The position numbers were made by a program, and so were the translations under genes. Below, one piece after another: positions 31,881 to 40,868 of a DNA stretch of 64,000 nucleotides. Position 1 is the first letter of the stretch. The number at the start of each line of letters is the position of its first letter. Source of the stretch: Maribacter halichondriae (lineage in GTDB: Bacteria; Bacteroidota; Bacteroidia; Flavobacteriales; Flavobacteriaceae); contig NZ_CP107030.1 in assembly GCF_027474825.1 (NCBI RefSeq), positions 3,531,001-3,595,000 on the forward strand, read 5' to 3'. The notes beneath the pieces were generated by a model. That model worked only from the letters and a program-made list of their open reading frames with translations, did no database searches and was not told the origin of the DNA.

Positions 31881-32612
31881 ATGAACGAACAGACATTGGA
31901 ACAAATGAAACAGTTAAGGCTCCACGGAATGATCAGGGCCTTCAACACCAGCCTCTCGTCCCAGAGTATCGATTACACCAACGATGAACTGCTGGCCTAC
32001 CTTATGCAGTCCGAATGGGACGATAGGCAGAACCGCAAGATAGAACGCCTGACCAAGGCGGCCAGGTTCAGGTACAGTGCCGTAATGGAAGCGATAGACT
32101 ACACTTCCGAAAGGAACATCGACAAGAACCAAGTGCAACGTTTTGCGTCCTGCGGATTTATCGGCAGAAAAGAGAACATCCTCATTACGGGGAGCACGGG
32201 CGTGGGCAAAAGCTATATGGCCTCCGCCATAGGCCATCAGGCCTGCTCGATGGGCAGCAAGGTCATGTACTTCAATACCGCAAAGCTCTTTACCACGCTC
32301 AAGACATCAAAGGCCGACGGTTCATATCTAAAACTGATAGGCAAGCTCGAAAAACAGGACCTGCTGATACTGGACGACTTTGGCCTGAAACCCTTGGACA
32401 ATATCAACAGGCACTCCTTTATGGAAATAATAGAGGACAGGCACGGAAAACGATCGACGATAATAGCTTCCCAACTGCCCGTAGAGGCATGGCATGAGAT
32501 CATAGGGGAAAAGACCATTGCGGACGCAATCCTCGATCGCTTGGTGCATACCGCACATAGGATAGACATAAAAGGGGAATCAATGAGAAAAAAACTAAGG
32601 AATAATCACTAA
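31881..32612 (+). CDS. istB: IS21 helper ATPase IstB
   Basis: 243 residues of the DnaC-like AAA+ family. Walker A is GSTGVGKS and Walker B is LLILDDFGL, followed by sensor TIIASQLPVEAWHE. It assembles on target DNA and stimulates IstA. Full length and intact. Confidence 0.93.
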   Translation: MNEQTLEQMKQLRLHGMIRAFNTSLSSQSIDYTNDELLAYLMQSEWDDRQNRKIERLTKAARFRYSAVMEAIDYTSERNIDKNQVQRFASCGFIGRKENILITGSTGVGKSYMASAIGHQACSMGSKVMYFNTAKLFTTLKTSKADGSYLKLIGKLEKQDLLILDDFGLKPLDNINRHSFMEIIEDRHGKRSTIIASQLPVEAWHEIIGEKTIADAILDRLVHTAHRIDIKGESMRKKLRNNH

Positions 32613-32706
32613 TTTTAACACACGAATGAATCGATTTTAAGCACTTCGTTTACACTGCTCACTTTCATCCGCTGTGGGTGGTATACTTTGGCCGCCCTAT
32701 CCACCA

Positions 32707-33028
32707 ATCCGTGCCAGAGAGCCTCCTTATAGCTTATAACTTCTTTGGTTGCAGGGTTGTCAAATTTTTTATCAGCTACAATGGCCTGATACAAGTCGTC
32801 ATTTGTTGTAATTATGTTTTCTATTTCAGAGCTTGCTTTTGCTTCTTGTAAATGAATGGTGTCCAGAAAAAGTCTAGGGTTAGGTAAATTAGTTATTGCT
32901 CCATTTAGTTTGGATAATGTCCTACTTGCTGTAATGGTTTTGCGAAGAACCGCTGTAGTTTCCAAATCCTTTTTTGGGGGGAGTAATGGTAAATCGTTGT
33001 ATGGAATATCTTTGTTAAACGCAGCCAT
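32707..33028 (-). pseudogene. Fic-family protein, N-terminal fragment truncated by IS21
   Basis: About 107 native residues of the Fic N-terminal domain remain (LQEAKASSEIENIITTNDDL; PATKEVISYKEALWHG). The Fic core with HxFx(D/E)GNGR is gone. Beyond residue ~107 the open frame runs on into IS21 right-end sequence and adds about 30 non-native residues down to 32615. Fic proteins AMPylate targets and often form toxin-antitoxin pairs; this copy cannot. Confidence 0.75.
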
Positions 33029-33644
33029 TTGTTAAGGGTCGAATTTACACTCGTTCTGAATACGAGGGTAAATATACATATAAATTACCCTTGTTTGGTT
33101 GTCAAATGTAAATTTTACTCCCATTAGATTTCTACCAATTTATTTTGGGGGAAGAGCAAGAGGGTAACGCGCTAAAGCGGCGTTACGTTCTATATGTTCC
33201 TTATTTCCAGCACCTTACTTAAAATACAAACCCTTGGGAAAGCCCATATTTGCGGCAAATGAAGCGGGAACCCCAATAAAATGGCAGAAATTTGCGGCAA
33301 ATACCATTCTTGAAAAGCTTTTTGAATTTTTACTAATTTGAGTCAAAAGGCTCTGTAAGCCATATAAAAAGGAAAGAATTTGAGTCAAATCGGTGTAATT
33401 TGCCTCGCAAGCAGATTAGTTTGTGTAAGTATTTGGGACTTGCAGCACGAAACTTCGTTTCGCTCGCATATCATATTTGAAATTTTCAGTTACGACGAAA
33501 TTTGTGGTCCCGTAAAAGGTAAATAAACGAAACTACTAAAAGAGACCAGAAATAAGACAATCATCTCAGAGTACTGTCGTTTTGTAATAGTGTCCTATTA
33601 ATCGGCCGATTTAAAGGACAATTCTTTTTTTGATACCACGATTA
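33029..33644. other. 616-bp gene-free region with four 13-bp palindromes
   Basis: No supported gene. It contains ATTTGCGGCAAAT at 33248-33260 and 33290-33302, ATTTGAGTCAAAA at 33336-33348 and ATTTGAGTCAAAT at 33378-33390. Each pair has a 42-bp period. See findings. Confidence 0.6.
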
Positions 33645-34625
33645 TCAGTATACGGCGGTGATACTATACTTCTTCTGATAGTCCTTAGGTGACATACTGG
33701 TTACTTTACGAAAAACATCCCTAAATGCCTTTGGATCTGAATAACCTACTTCGTACATTATCTCGTTTACATGTTTTCGCCCTTTTTCCAATTCCTTTTT
33801 GGCAGCTTCGACTTTTACCCTTTGAAGGTATTCCAGGACAGTATTGGAGGTAGCGTTTTTGAACCTTCGCTCAAAAGTTCTTCGGCTCAGTGCCATATCT
33901 TCGCATAAATCGTTTACCGATATTTTATCCTGATAGTTTTGCTCAATATATTCCTGTGCTTTGAGTACGGTTTCGTCCTTATGGGTTTTTTGACCTGAGA
34001 AAATCATAAAAGGCGATTGACTGCTGCGGTCAATGTCTATCATAAATCCTTTCGCAACCATAATAGCTGTTTCCCGTCCTGCATGTTTTTCAATTAAGTA
34101 AATAATAAGATTGGTAAAGGCGTAAGCACCGCCGCTTGTATAGATACCATCTGCTTCGGTTACAATTTTTTCATCTGTCAAAATCACCTTTGGAAATAAT
34201 TGCCTAAAAACACCAGCTTGCTGCCAATGGGTAGAACATGGTTTTCCGTCCAGTAATCCTGTAGCTGCCAGAAAAAATGATGAAATACAAAGACTCACGA
34301 TTTCAGCACCTTCCTTATAGTGACTGATTAACCAGGGCATAAAATCACCGTTGTCCTTTAGACTTTTTTCATAATCCTCATGAATGGCAGGAATGATAAT
34401 CAAATCCGTTTTCAATACTTCTTCGATAACAACTTCCGGCGTGATAGCAAATAACCCACCAGAGGTATCAAGTTGTCTTTCTAGACCTACCAATTGTATG
34501 TCAAAAAGCGGTTCTTGACCTGTTTGTCTCAGAAATTCATTCACCCAGGATAACATTTGATGAGTACCTGCTATGTTCACTACACTTACGTGTCCTTTTG
34601 GAACAAGAATAGAAACGTGCTTCAT
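33645..34625 (-). CDS. GlxA-type transcriptional regulator (DJ-1/PfpI plus AraC HTH)
   Basis: 326 residues. A DJ-1/PfpI-like amidotransferase-fold domain (residues about 1-190; VSILVPKGHVSVVNIAGTHQ; SLCISSFFLAATGLLDGKPC) is joined to an AraC HTH (ISVNDLCEDMALSRRTFERR; MYEVGYSDPKAFRDVFRK). The Cys in LCISSFF sits at the usual nucleophile elbow, though these domains usually act as sensors. It is divergent from the run of small genes beginning at 34758 and is the best candidate for their regulator. Confidence 0.88.
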   Translation of the reverse strand: MKHVSILVPKGHVSVVNIAGTHQMLSWVNEFLRQTGQEPLFDIQLVGLERQLDTSGGLFAITPEVVIEEVLKTDLIIIPAIHEDYEKSLKDNGDFMPWLISHYKEGAEIVSLCISSFFLAATGLLDGKPCSTHWQQAGVFRQLFPKVILTDEKIVTEADGIYTSGGAYAFTNLIIYLIEKHAGRETAIMVAKGFMIDIDRSSQSPFMIFSGQKTHKDETVLKAQEYIEQNYQDKISVNDLCEDMALSRRTFERRFKNATSNTVLEYLQRVKVEAAKKELEKGRKHVNEIMYEVGYSDPKAFRDVFRKVTSMSPKDYQKKYSITAVY

Positions 34626-34702
34626 TTTGTTTAACTTTATAGCTTGTAAATATATTCCATTTTATTGTCGTAATCAACCTGTAGGGTTGACGGAAACACC
34701 CT

Positions 34703-34731
34703 TTGTGTTTTGATTTTATCTAATAAATTTG
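34703..34731 (+). promoter_or_regulatory. Candidate promoter for the 34.8-38.0 kb gene run
   Basis: TTG at 34703-34705 and TAAATTTG at 34724-34731, 18 bp apart, exactly fitting TTG-N17-23-TAnnTTTG and 27 bp before the first ATG. Lies in the divergent region shared with the GlxA-type regulator. Confidence 0.6.
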
Positions 34732-34757
34732 TGTAACACATTTGAAAACAATGTTTT

Positions 34758-35186
34758 ATGAAAATCAATAATATGAAAACAATCTGGCTCAATCTTCCTG
34801 TTAGGAATATTCAAAAATCAAGGACATTCTTCAACAAAATCGGTTTTCGTGAAAACCAGATGCACAAAGAAGCTAAGGATTTGGCTAGTTTCCTCATTGG
34901 TGAAAATGATTTTGCAATGATGCTTTTTCCAGAAGAAACCTTTAAGGACTTTACTCAAAATGCAATTGCAGATACAACCAAAGGAAATGAAATGCTCATT
35001 AACATTGATGCTCAATCTAAAGAAGAAGTTGACGCTTTCGCGAAAGCAGTCGAATCAGCAAGCGGTACGGTATTCGCAGCACCCTCTGTAATTGATGGTT
35101 GGATGTACACCTTTGGCTTTGCCGACCTCGATGGCCACCGGTGGAGTATGTTGTATATGGATACTGATAAAATGCCTAAAACATGA
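34758..35186 (+). CDS. VOC-family glyoxalase-like protein
   Basis: 142 residues; an alternative start is the Met six codons on (MKTIWLNLPVRNIQKSRTFF). The paired VOC fold ends with FADLDGHRWSMLYMD. Similar proteins are annotated as lactoylglutathione lyase-like, but substrate is unknown. First gene of a tightly packed run; its stop overlaps the next start by 4 bp. Confidence 0.8.
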   Translation: MKINNMKTIWLNLPVRNIQKSRTFFNKIGFRENQMHKEAKDLASFLIGENDFAMMLFPEETFKDFTQNAIADTTKGNEMLINIDAQSKEEVDAFAKAVESASGTVFAAPSVIDGWMYTFGFADLDGHRWSMLYMDTDKMPKT

Positions 35187-35539
35187 ATATTTCACAAGAA
35201 GAAATCGCCATTGCATTTTCAAATGGGGAATTTGACAGAACCTATCCCTTCCTAAAAGAAGACATTGTTTGGGAAATAGTAGGCGAAAACACCTTTAAGG
35301 GTAAAGAAAATGTAATTGCCAATTGCAAGCAGACTGCCGAATATTTCAATTCGGTGGAAACCATTTTTAAAATAGAGGATATAATAAAATCCGACAACCG
35401 TATAATTATCCGAGGTACAGCTGAATTTAAAAAAGAAGGTAAAAGGGTTAATTTTATAAAGGCCTGTGATGTATATGAGTTTGATGATGAAGATAAAATT
35501 ATAAACATTTATTCATATTGTATCCCAGAAAAAAAGTAA
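35183..35539 (+). CDS. NTF2/SnoaL-like protein
   Basis: 118 residues with the cone-shaped NTF2-like pattern: IAIAFSNGEFDRTYPFLKED, then VWEIVGENTFKGKENVIANC and CDVYEFDDEDKIINIYSYC. Members are small binding proteins or isomerases. Overlaps the VOC gene by 4 bp and is directly followed by the AlkD-like gene with no gap. Confidence 0.75.
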   Translation: MNISQEEIAIAFSNGEFDRTYPFLKEDIVWEIVGENTFKGKENVIANCKQTAEYFNSVETIFKIEDIIKSDNRIIIRGTAEFKKEGKRVNFIKACDVYEFDDEDKIINIYSYCIPEKK

Positions 35540-36244
35540 ATGACCGCCAATCAATTCATAGAAAAACTAGCAACCTTTAAAAACGAAAAGGAACTCGACA
35601 AAGTAGCAAGATTCTTCAAAGGCAATGATGGTATGACAAAGGCTCTAGGGGTAAAATTTGGAGATGTCTTTAAAACTGCAAAAGAGTTTACCCAAATGCC
35701 TTTGGAAGAAATCAACAAATTGCTGGACAGCGAATATTATGAAATCCGGATGGGAGCTGTGAGTATTATGGATTATCAGGCTAAAAGAAAAAAGACCAGC
35801 GAAGAACGTAAAAAAGAACTCTTTGAGCTATATCTAAACCGTCACGACCGATTAAATAATTGGGATTTTGTTGACCGTGGTTCGTATAACATCATTGGTG
35901 AATATCTGATTGATAGACCAAGGGATATTCTTTATCAGTTGGCCAAGAGTGAAAATATCTGGGAACGGCGTACCGCTATTGTAAGTACCTATGCTTTTAT
36001 CAAAAAAGGGCAGTTGGACGATACTTTTAAAATTGCTGAAATGCTAGTTTACGATAACGAAGAACTAATTAATAAAGCTGTTGGTAGTTGGATACGCGAA
36101 GCAGGAAAGAAAGATGAGAAACGATTGAAATTCTTTTTAGATTCTTATGCTGCCACGATGCCAAGAGTCACGTTAAGATACGCGGTTGAAAAAATGGATA
36201 AGGAAAATAAGAAACACTATATGAAACTTAAAAATCAAAAATGA
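35540..36244 (+). CDS. DNA alkylation repair protein, AlkD-like
   Basis: 234 residues built of HEAT-like helical repeats (YEIRMGAVSIMDYQAKRKK; NNWDFVDRGSYNIIGEYLID; WERRTAIVSTYAFIKKGQ). The W-D-x-V-D motif and Trp/Arg residues match AlkD-family glycosylases that excise bulky alkylated bases without flipping. Its ATG follows the previous stop immediately, indicating coupled translation. Confidence 0.85.
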   Translation: MTANQFIEKLATFKNEKELDKVARFFKGNDGMTKALGVKFGDVFKTAKEFTQMPLEEINKLLDSEYYEIRMGAVSIMDYQAKRKKTSEERKKELFELYLNRHDRLNNWDFVDRGSYNIIGEYLIDRPRDILYQLAKSENIWERRTAIVSTYAFIKKGQLDDTFKIAEMLVYDNEELINKAVGSWIREAGKKDEKRLKFFLDSYAATMPRVTLRYAVEKMDKENKKHYMKLKNQK

Positions 36245-36655
36245 ATGAAAACAATCACGGTACAAACTAATATCAATACTAGTTTGGAAAAAGCCTGGAA
36301 CTATTGGACAACATCTAAACACATTACTAATTGGAATTTTGCCATACCCGAATGGCATTGTCCAAATGCGGAAAATGATTTAAGCATTGGTGGTAAATTT
36401 TCATTAAGTATGGAAGCTAAAGATGGTAGCATGGGATTCGATTATTCTGGAACTTACACTAAGATAGAACCCATTTCATTGATTGAATATGCCCTTGAAG
36501 ATGGGCGAAAAGTGCATATCACCTTCAATCAAAAGGGAGATACCATTGAAATAATAGAAACCTTTGAGGTAGAAGACAGTAATACATTGGAACAACAACG
36601 ACAGGGGTGGCAGTCGATTTTGGATAATTTTAAAGCATATACTGAAAATAACTAA
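36245..36655 (+). CDS. SRPBCC/AHSA1-like protein
   Basis: 136 residues. The pattern VQTNINTSLEKAWNYWTTSK, HWHC-type segment and ending EQQRQGWQSILDNFKAYTE is typical of AHSA1-like START folds. Starts right after the AlkD-like stop. Ligand unknown. Confidence 0.85.
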   Translation: MKTITVQTNINTSLEKAWNYWTTSKHITNWNFAIPEWHCPNAENDLSIGGKFSLSMEAKDGSMGFDYSGTYTKIEPISLIEYALEDGRKVHITFNQKGDTIEIIETFEVEDSNTLEQQRQGWQSILDNFKAYTENN

Positions 36656-36658
36656 ATC

Positions 36659-37039
36659 ATGGAAAAGCAAATCTCAAAAACACGCCTTTGGATTTCTTAT
36701 ATTCTACAAGGTAGTATCGTGATTATGTTCCTAATGGGGGCAGTAATGAATCTCATGCAAACGAATGAAGCCATTAGCGGGGCTACGGAAATGGGCTATC
36801 CAGAATCTTCTGTGATATATCTTGGATTAATACTACTGGTTAGCACGGTGCTATATACCATTCCCAAAACATCGGTATTCGGGGCAGTACTACTCACCGG
36901 ATGGTTGGGAGGAGCTGTTGCTACGCACGTTATACATAGCGACCCTATGTTCAACCTATTGTTTCCAGTGCTTTTTGGAATCGTGATGTGGTTAGCGTTA
37001 TGGCTTAGGTTGCAAAAAGTACAGCGATTGTTCTCGTAA
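36659..37039 (+). CDS. DoxX-family membrane protein
   Basis: 126 residues with four hydrophobic segments (ILQGSIVIMFLMGAVMNL; VIYLGLILLVSTVLYTI; AVLLTGWLGGAVATHV; LFPVLFGIVMWLALWL). The motif LLTGWLGGAVATHV is typical of the DoxX-like group. Located 3 bp after the SRPBCC gene. Such proteins often accompany redox or stress genes. Confidence 0.85.
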   Translation: MEKQISKTRLWISYILQGSIVIMFLMGAVMNLMQTNEAISGATEMGYPESSVIYLGLILLVSTVLYTIPKTSVFGAVLLTGWLGGAVATHVIHSDPMFNLLFPVLFGIVMWLALWLRLQKVQRLFS

Positions 37040-37139
37040 AAATTAGTGATATGAGAGGAAATATTTTATTGCTTATTAAAGAATGACAATTCGAAAATTG
37101 ATAATGACCCTTGATTTAACATTGAACAAAATTTAAAAT

Positions 37140-37595
37140 ATGAAAACAATTTTTGATAAAGACACCCGAGACGGACTTATAGAGAGAACAAATCAACTTG
37201 ATTCGGAAAGTAAAGCTCTATGGGGCAAAATGAATGTTTATCAAATGACAAAACATAGCATAATATGGAATCAATGGGTATTAGGTGTTGATAATAAAAT
37301 AGAATACAAACAAAGTTTTCTAGGCAAACTCTTCGGAAAAATAGTGCTCAAGAGTAGCACAAAAAACGATAAACCATTAGGTAAAAATGAACCGGCAGGT
37401 TCCGATTTTACAGTCAAGGAAAAAAGCGGAGACGTAGAAAAGCAAAAACACACTTTGATTGAATTAATTGAACAATATGAAAATTATGACAATCCCGATT
37501 TTATTCACGACTTTTTCGGAAAAATGACGAAGGATGAGATTGGAATTTTTGCTTACAAGCATTCAGACCATCATTTACGGCAATTTGGAGTATAA
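37140..37595 (+). CDS. DUF1569 (DinB-like) domain protein
   Basis: 151 residues. The His positions of the DinB-like four-helix bundle are visible (MTKHSIIWNQWVLG early; YKHSDHHLRQFGV at the end), which would bind a divalent metal. Members are putative thiol or detoxification transferases. The preceding 100 bp are AT-rich and may hold a second promoter. Confidence 0.8.
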   Translation: MKTIFDKDTRDGLIERTNQLDSESKALWGKMNVYQMTKHSIIWNQWVLGVDNKIEYKQSFLGKLFGKIVLKSSTKNDKPLGKNEPAGSDFTVKEKSGDVEKQKHTLIELIEQYENYDNPDFIHDFFGKMTKDEIGIFAYKHSDHHLRQFGV

Positions 37596-37641
37596 AAAAG
37601 GCAAATTTTCAAAGTGAGATAAAACAACCTAAAAATAAAAC

Positions 37642-38004
37642 ATGGAAGAATTCAAAAACATGTTTATTGAAAATTCAAAAGCACTAAAAATGGGCTTGAT
37701 TCTACGCAAACTTATCTATGAATCGTTCCAAGATATTGAAGAGTCTATTGCCGGTGGCGCCAAGGTAAAACTGGCACTATATAGTAGAGGTGGAAAAGAC
37801 AAAGTTCTTTGTGGTATTCAGCAAGGGAAAGGAGATACATGCATGTTATATGTTCATCATCTGGATTCCATTTCGCATGATAGACTGAAATTCAGCGGTA
37901 GTGGGAAACATGCCAAACGAATAAGGTTTACTGATGAAAATCAAATTATAAATGAAGATATCAGTTGGCTGTTTTCCTTGGTACAGAATAATTCCCCATA
38001 CTGA
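37642..38004 (+). CDS. DUF1801-like protein
   Basis: 120 residues. The sequence (LIYESFQDIEESIAGGAKVK; CMLYVHHLDSISHDRLKFSG; GKHAKRIRFTDENQI) resembles YdhG/DUF1801 proteins that share the frataxin-like fold. Function unknown. Last gene of the run that begins at 34758. Confidence 0.7.
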   Translation: MEEFKNMFIENSKALKMGLILRKLIYESFQDIEESIAGGAKVKLALYSRGGKDKVLCGIQQGKGDTCMLYVHHLDSISHDRLKFSGSGKHAKRIRFTDENQIINEDISWLFSLVQNNSPY

Positions 38005-38229
38005 ACTTTGACTCTTCTTAAGATAATTACTTTTGTCTCCCGTAAAAAGAACCAATTCTGGGACTGTCCTTATTACCTAAATCAGTATATTAACTCGCCG
38101 TTTTTTGACACTTAGACTATAGCACCATATGACTCGCATAAGTTGGATATAATCATTAACTATATATCCTTATATTGGTTAATAACTATATTCCTAGGTT
38201 GGCAACAATTATAAAAAAGCACCAAAAAT

Positions 38230-39044
38230 ATGACAGAGATAATAATTAATGCTACTATTTCTTTAGTGATTATCAAATTATTGACAATCAATCAAAAGGG
38301 CTATTGGGAAGATCACTTTAAAGTCATTTTAAGAGCAAAATTGGAGATAGTAGTATGTTTGATTTTGTTAGGATTATCGTATTCATCAATTGAACTCCAT
38401 AAAGTCAAAAAAAATGAACACACAGAGTTTACAATTGGAAGTTTAGACCATAAATCGATTGAACAAATCAATTTTTTAGATAGAAGCATAGCTGGAAGAT
38501 GGGACATTGAAGCCAAAGACAATGGAAAAATATTTAAGAATATTGCAATTTATCTAATTCCTCTCTTTCTATTTTTATTTAAAGGCAGTATTAAAAAGAA
38601 AGCTTGTTTTGTTTTTTATTTTTTCTCAAGGATACGTACTCACTGAAAGTTTAACAGGTTTGACAAAAGGGCTCGTTGAAAGATATCGGCCTTTCGCATA
38701 TATGTCAAAAAGTGGACTTGAAAATTTAAGTGTAAAAGAAAAAGAAAAATTTTTAGAGGATATTGGTGATTATGATATTTTGAATTCTTTTTTCAGGAGA
38801 TGCTAGTATACTCGCTTATGGGCTGGTTTTTTTTGCCTTCTCTTACAGTCTGATTTACAACAATCGCATTAGTAAAAATGTTGTTTGGATTGCCGCTTTG
38901 TTAGGAGTTTTTTTAGGATGTTATTTTAGAACTTTATCAGGTAAACATTTCCCTACGGACGTTATAGTTGGTGGTCTAGTAGGATCTTTGGTGGCTGTAG
39001 GAATTTTAAAATTACATATCAGCAAGAGAATTGAACTTGAGTAG
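38230..39044 (+). CDS. PAP2-family membrane phosphatase, two frameshifts
   Basis: About 270 residues after correction, with several membrane segments. Acid-phosphatase motifs: C1 is KGLVERYRP, C2 region reads NSFFSGDAS and C3 is RTLSGKHFPTD. C1 and C3 are intact, while C2 has Asp where PSGH has His. The frame breaks at T run 38612-38617 and T run 38788-38793, each one base short. Family members dephosphorylate lipid phosphates or undecaprenyl pyrophosphate in the membrane. Confidence 0.75.
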
Positions 39045-39052
39045 TAAAATAA

Positions 39053-39146
39053 CTGCTGCCAACAAAATGTATAAGAAATGGCGCTGAAAAGGAGGACATT
39101 TTTTTATTTTTGCTCAGCGCCACTTCTTATACATAAACGTTAGCAG
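39053..39146. repeat. Imperfect palindromic intergenic element (a)
   Basis: The arms 39053-39087 (starts CTGCTGCCAAC, ends GGCGCTGA) and 39114-39146 (starts TCAGCGCC, ends CGTTAGCAG) are inverted copies with few mismatches around a 26-nt loop. It separates two unrelated genes and resembles elements at 40733 and 41827. Confidence 0.8.
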
Positions 39147-39262
39147 TAATAAGTCCATTGACATACGTGTTACATTCTAATCGCAAGGAATCCACATATG
39201 AAGAAGCAAGATAAAATGTAACCTAGAAGCCGATTTGTGCGTCTAATGGTAAAACATGGCTC

Positions 39263-40648
39263 ATGAAAACGGTTTCCGCTCCAATATTAACGATTATCGT
39301 GTTTCTTATTTTCACATCATGTAGCAAAGAAAATATATCACCTACACAGGAAGGGTCCGATTGGATCATAGAGACAAATAACACTATCACGACTTCTATG
39401 ACAGTTGGAAACCTGACTGTAAAAGGAAATTCGATTTTGACAATTGACTATACCTCCAGTCCTGACAATACATTGATCGTTAAAGGTAATTTAGTAGTAG
39501 AAGATGATGCACAGCTAATTATTCTTGGAAATAAAGATTTAATGAACGATGAGTTTATCATAGCCAATGACTACAGTTCGCAATTCAACATAATAACCAA
39601 GGGTAATAGCATCTTAAGGATCGAAAACATCAACATGCGAACGCAAACGGGCACAGCCGCTGAGAACGGAAGCATTTACATGTCTTATGATGCTATGGAC
39701 AACTCTTCTATGATAATAGATGGCGCCAAATTAGACAACGAGTCGAGCTGGTTGCTCGGAAATTTTAGAAACCAGTCGAAATTGGTGGTCACCAACTCCG
39801 TTTATATTCCAACTGAGATCTATCTTAATGACTCCTGTTCTGTTACCATAAACGGAGCGGAAACCAAAACAGGTTTATGGATGTCACTTACCACTGGGTC
39901 ACATAATATTCAGCTTCCCAATGTGGGTACCGAGACATGGTTCTGGAATGCCGGTTCCAATCTTGGAGCAGGGGTTCATTGGTCTCTGTCTGTTGTCAAT
40001 TCTAATCCCGGACTGGGCGTTCAGTTGTTTCCGGAAGCCACTGCAACAATAGCTGGACATGGCGTGTCTCCGGGCGAATTGACTATTGGATATTTCGTAT
40101 CCAGCAACAACGAAACTATTGATGATCTACAGATTGGGCTGCAGAATGGGGAGATCATCCCCGGACGACTCACACTTAATAACGTCAATCTTGGGCCAAT
40201 CGCCTGGCAGATTTATTCGGTAACATCATCTTCATTAACTATCAATAATTCTATTATTAATGAAATTGGTATTGTTGGTGATGGCATGGTGACTATCAAT
40301 AATAGTCTGCTTCAATTTGCTGTATTGGCGTGTTATGGTCAAAATAGTTCATTGACAATAAACAACAGTGAGGTCTGGAATCAGTCGATTGAAGCGGACA
40401 ATAATGGTTTGATTACATTGGGTAATTGCAATGTTTATGGCTCCCATTTCATAACTAAACAAGGCCAGTCAAAGATCACCATTGAAGGAGGTGCATTTCA
40501 CGACAATCCACCTATTGACCCGAATACCATATTTGTGGATGTCGCCACCGGGCAGGCAAACTATAATCCTTTTAGCGCTCCAGGACCACCAAAAAAATCA
40601 GGAACTGGTGTAATCACTTGCGAGGCAGTTTCTAACTGCACATGGTAG
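39263..40648 (+). CDS. Hypothetical lipoprotein, probable beta-helix
   Basis: 461 residues with lipobox IFTSC (Cys20). The body is made of short repeating strands (GNLTVKGNSILTID; SLTINNSIINEIGIVGDGMV; SSLTINNSEVWNQS) rich in N-N-S and T-I-N, the pattern of right-handed parallel beta-helices. No catalytic motif is recognised. Expected on the outer membrane or cell surface. Bracketed by palindromic elements (a) and (b), suggesting a mobile single-gene unit. Confidence 0.65.
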   Translation: MKTVSAPILTIIVFLIFTSCSKENISPTQEGSDWIIETNNTITTSMTVGNLTVKGNSILTIDYTSSPDNTLIVKGNLVVEDDAQLIILGNKDLMNDEFIIANDYSSQFNIITKGNSILRIENINMRTQTGTAAENGSIYMSYDAMDNSSMIIDGAKLDNESSWLLGNFRNQSKLVVTNSVYIPTEIYLNDSCSVTINGAETKTGLWMSLTTGSHNIQLPNVGTETWFWNAGSNLGAGVHWSLSVVNSNPGLGVQLFPEATATIAGHGVSPGELTIGYFVSSNNETIDDLQIGLQNGEIIPGRLTLNNVNLGPIAWQIYSVTSSSLTINNSIINEIGIVGDGMVTINNSLLQFAVLACYGQNSSLTINNSEVWNQSIEADNNGLITLGNCNVYGSHFITKQGQSKITIEGGAFHDNPPIDPNTIFVDVATGQANYNPFSAPGPPKKSGTGVITCEAVSNCTW

Positions 40649-40732
40649 CTGGATTGTTACCTATGACAGAATACTGACAAAAAATTTGTGATTGGCAGAG
40701 CTTCGAAAAAAGTGGGACCGAGTGCCTTACGA

Positions 40733-40765
40733 CTGCTAACACGGCGCATATTTCATTGCGGAAAT
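40733..40765. repeat. Partial intergenic element (b)
   Basis: CTGCTAACACGGCGCATA matches the arm type of element (a) but no clear opposite arm is seen nearby. Confidence 0.45.
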
Positions 40766-40868
40766 TTAGTGTTGCTTAGTAGTTTTTGTTTCTTAATTTA
40801 GATTGGTCACACGGGACAGTTTTGCAGCAGGTCGCAATGAAACCTGCATTAATTCAAAAGAGTAATAG

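Larger units (their letters stand above)
30154..32706 (+). mobile_element. IS21-family insertion sequence
   Basis: About 2.55 kb containing istA and istB. The left end (30169-30250) and right end (32650-32700) carry multiple related inverted repeats: left outer GTATACCACCCCGGGCGG, left inner AAAGTGAGCCACCCCGGGCGG-type copy, right (reversed) GTATACCACCCACAGCGG followed by GTGAGCA. Multiple terminal repeats are typical of IS21. Exact ends are estimated from TG/CA boundaries. No matching target duplication is seen, so the flanks have probably rearranged. Confidence 0.8.
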
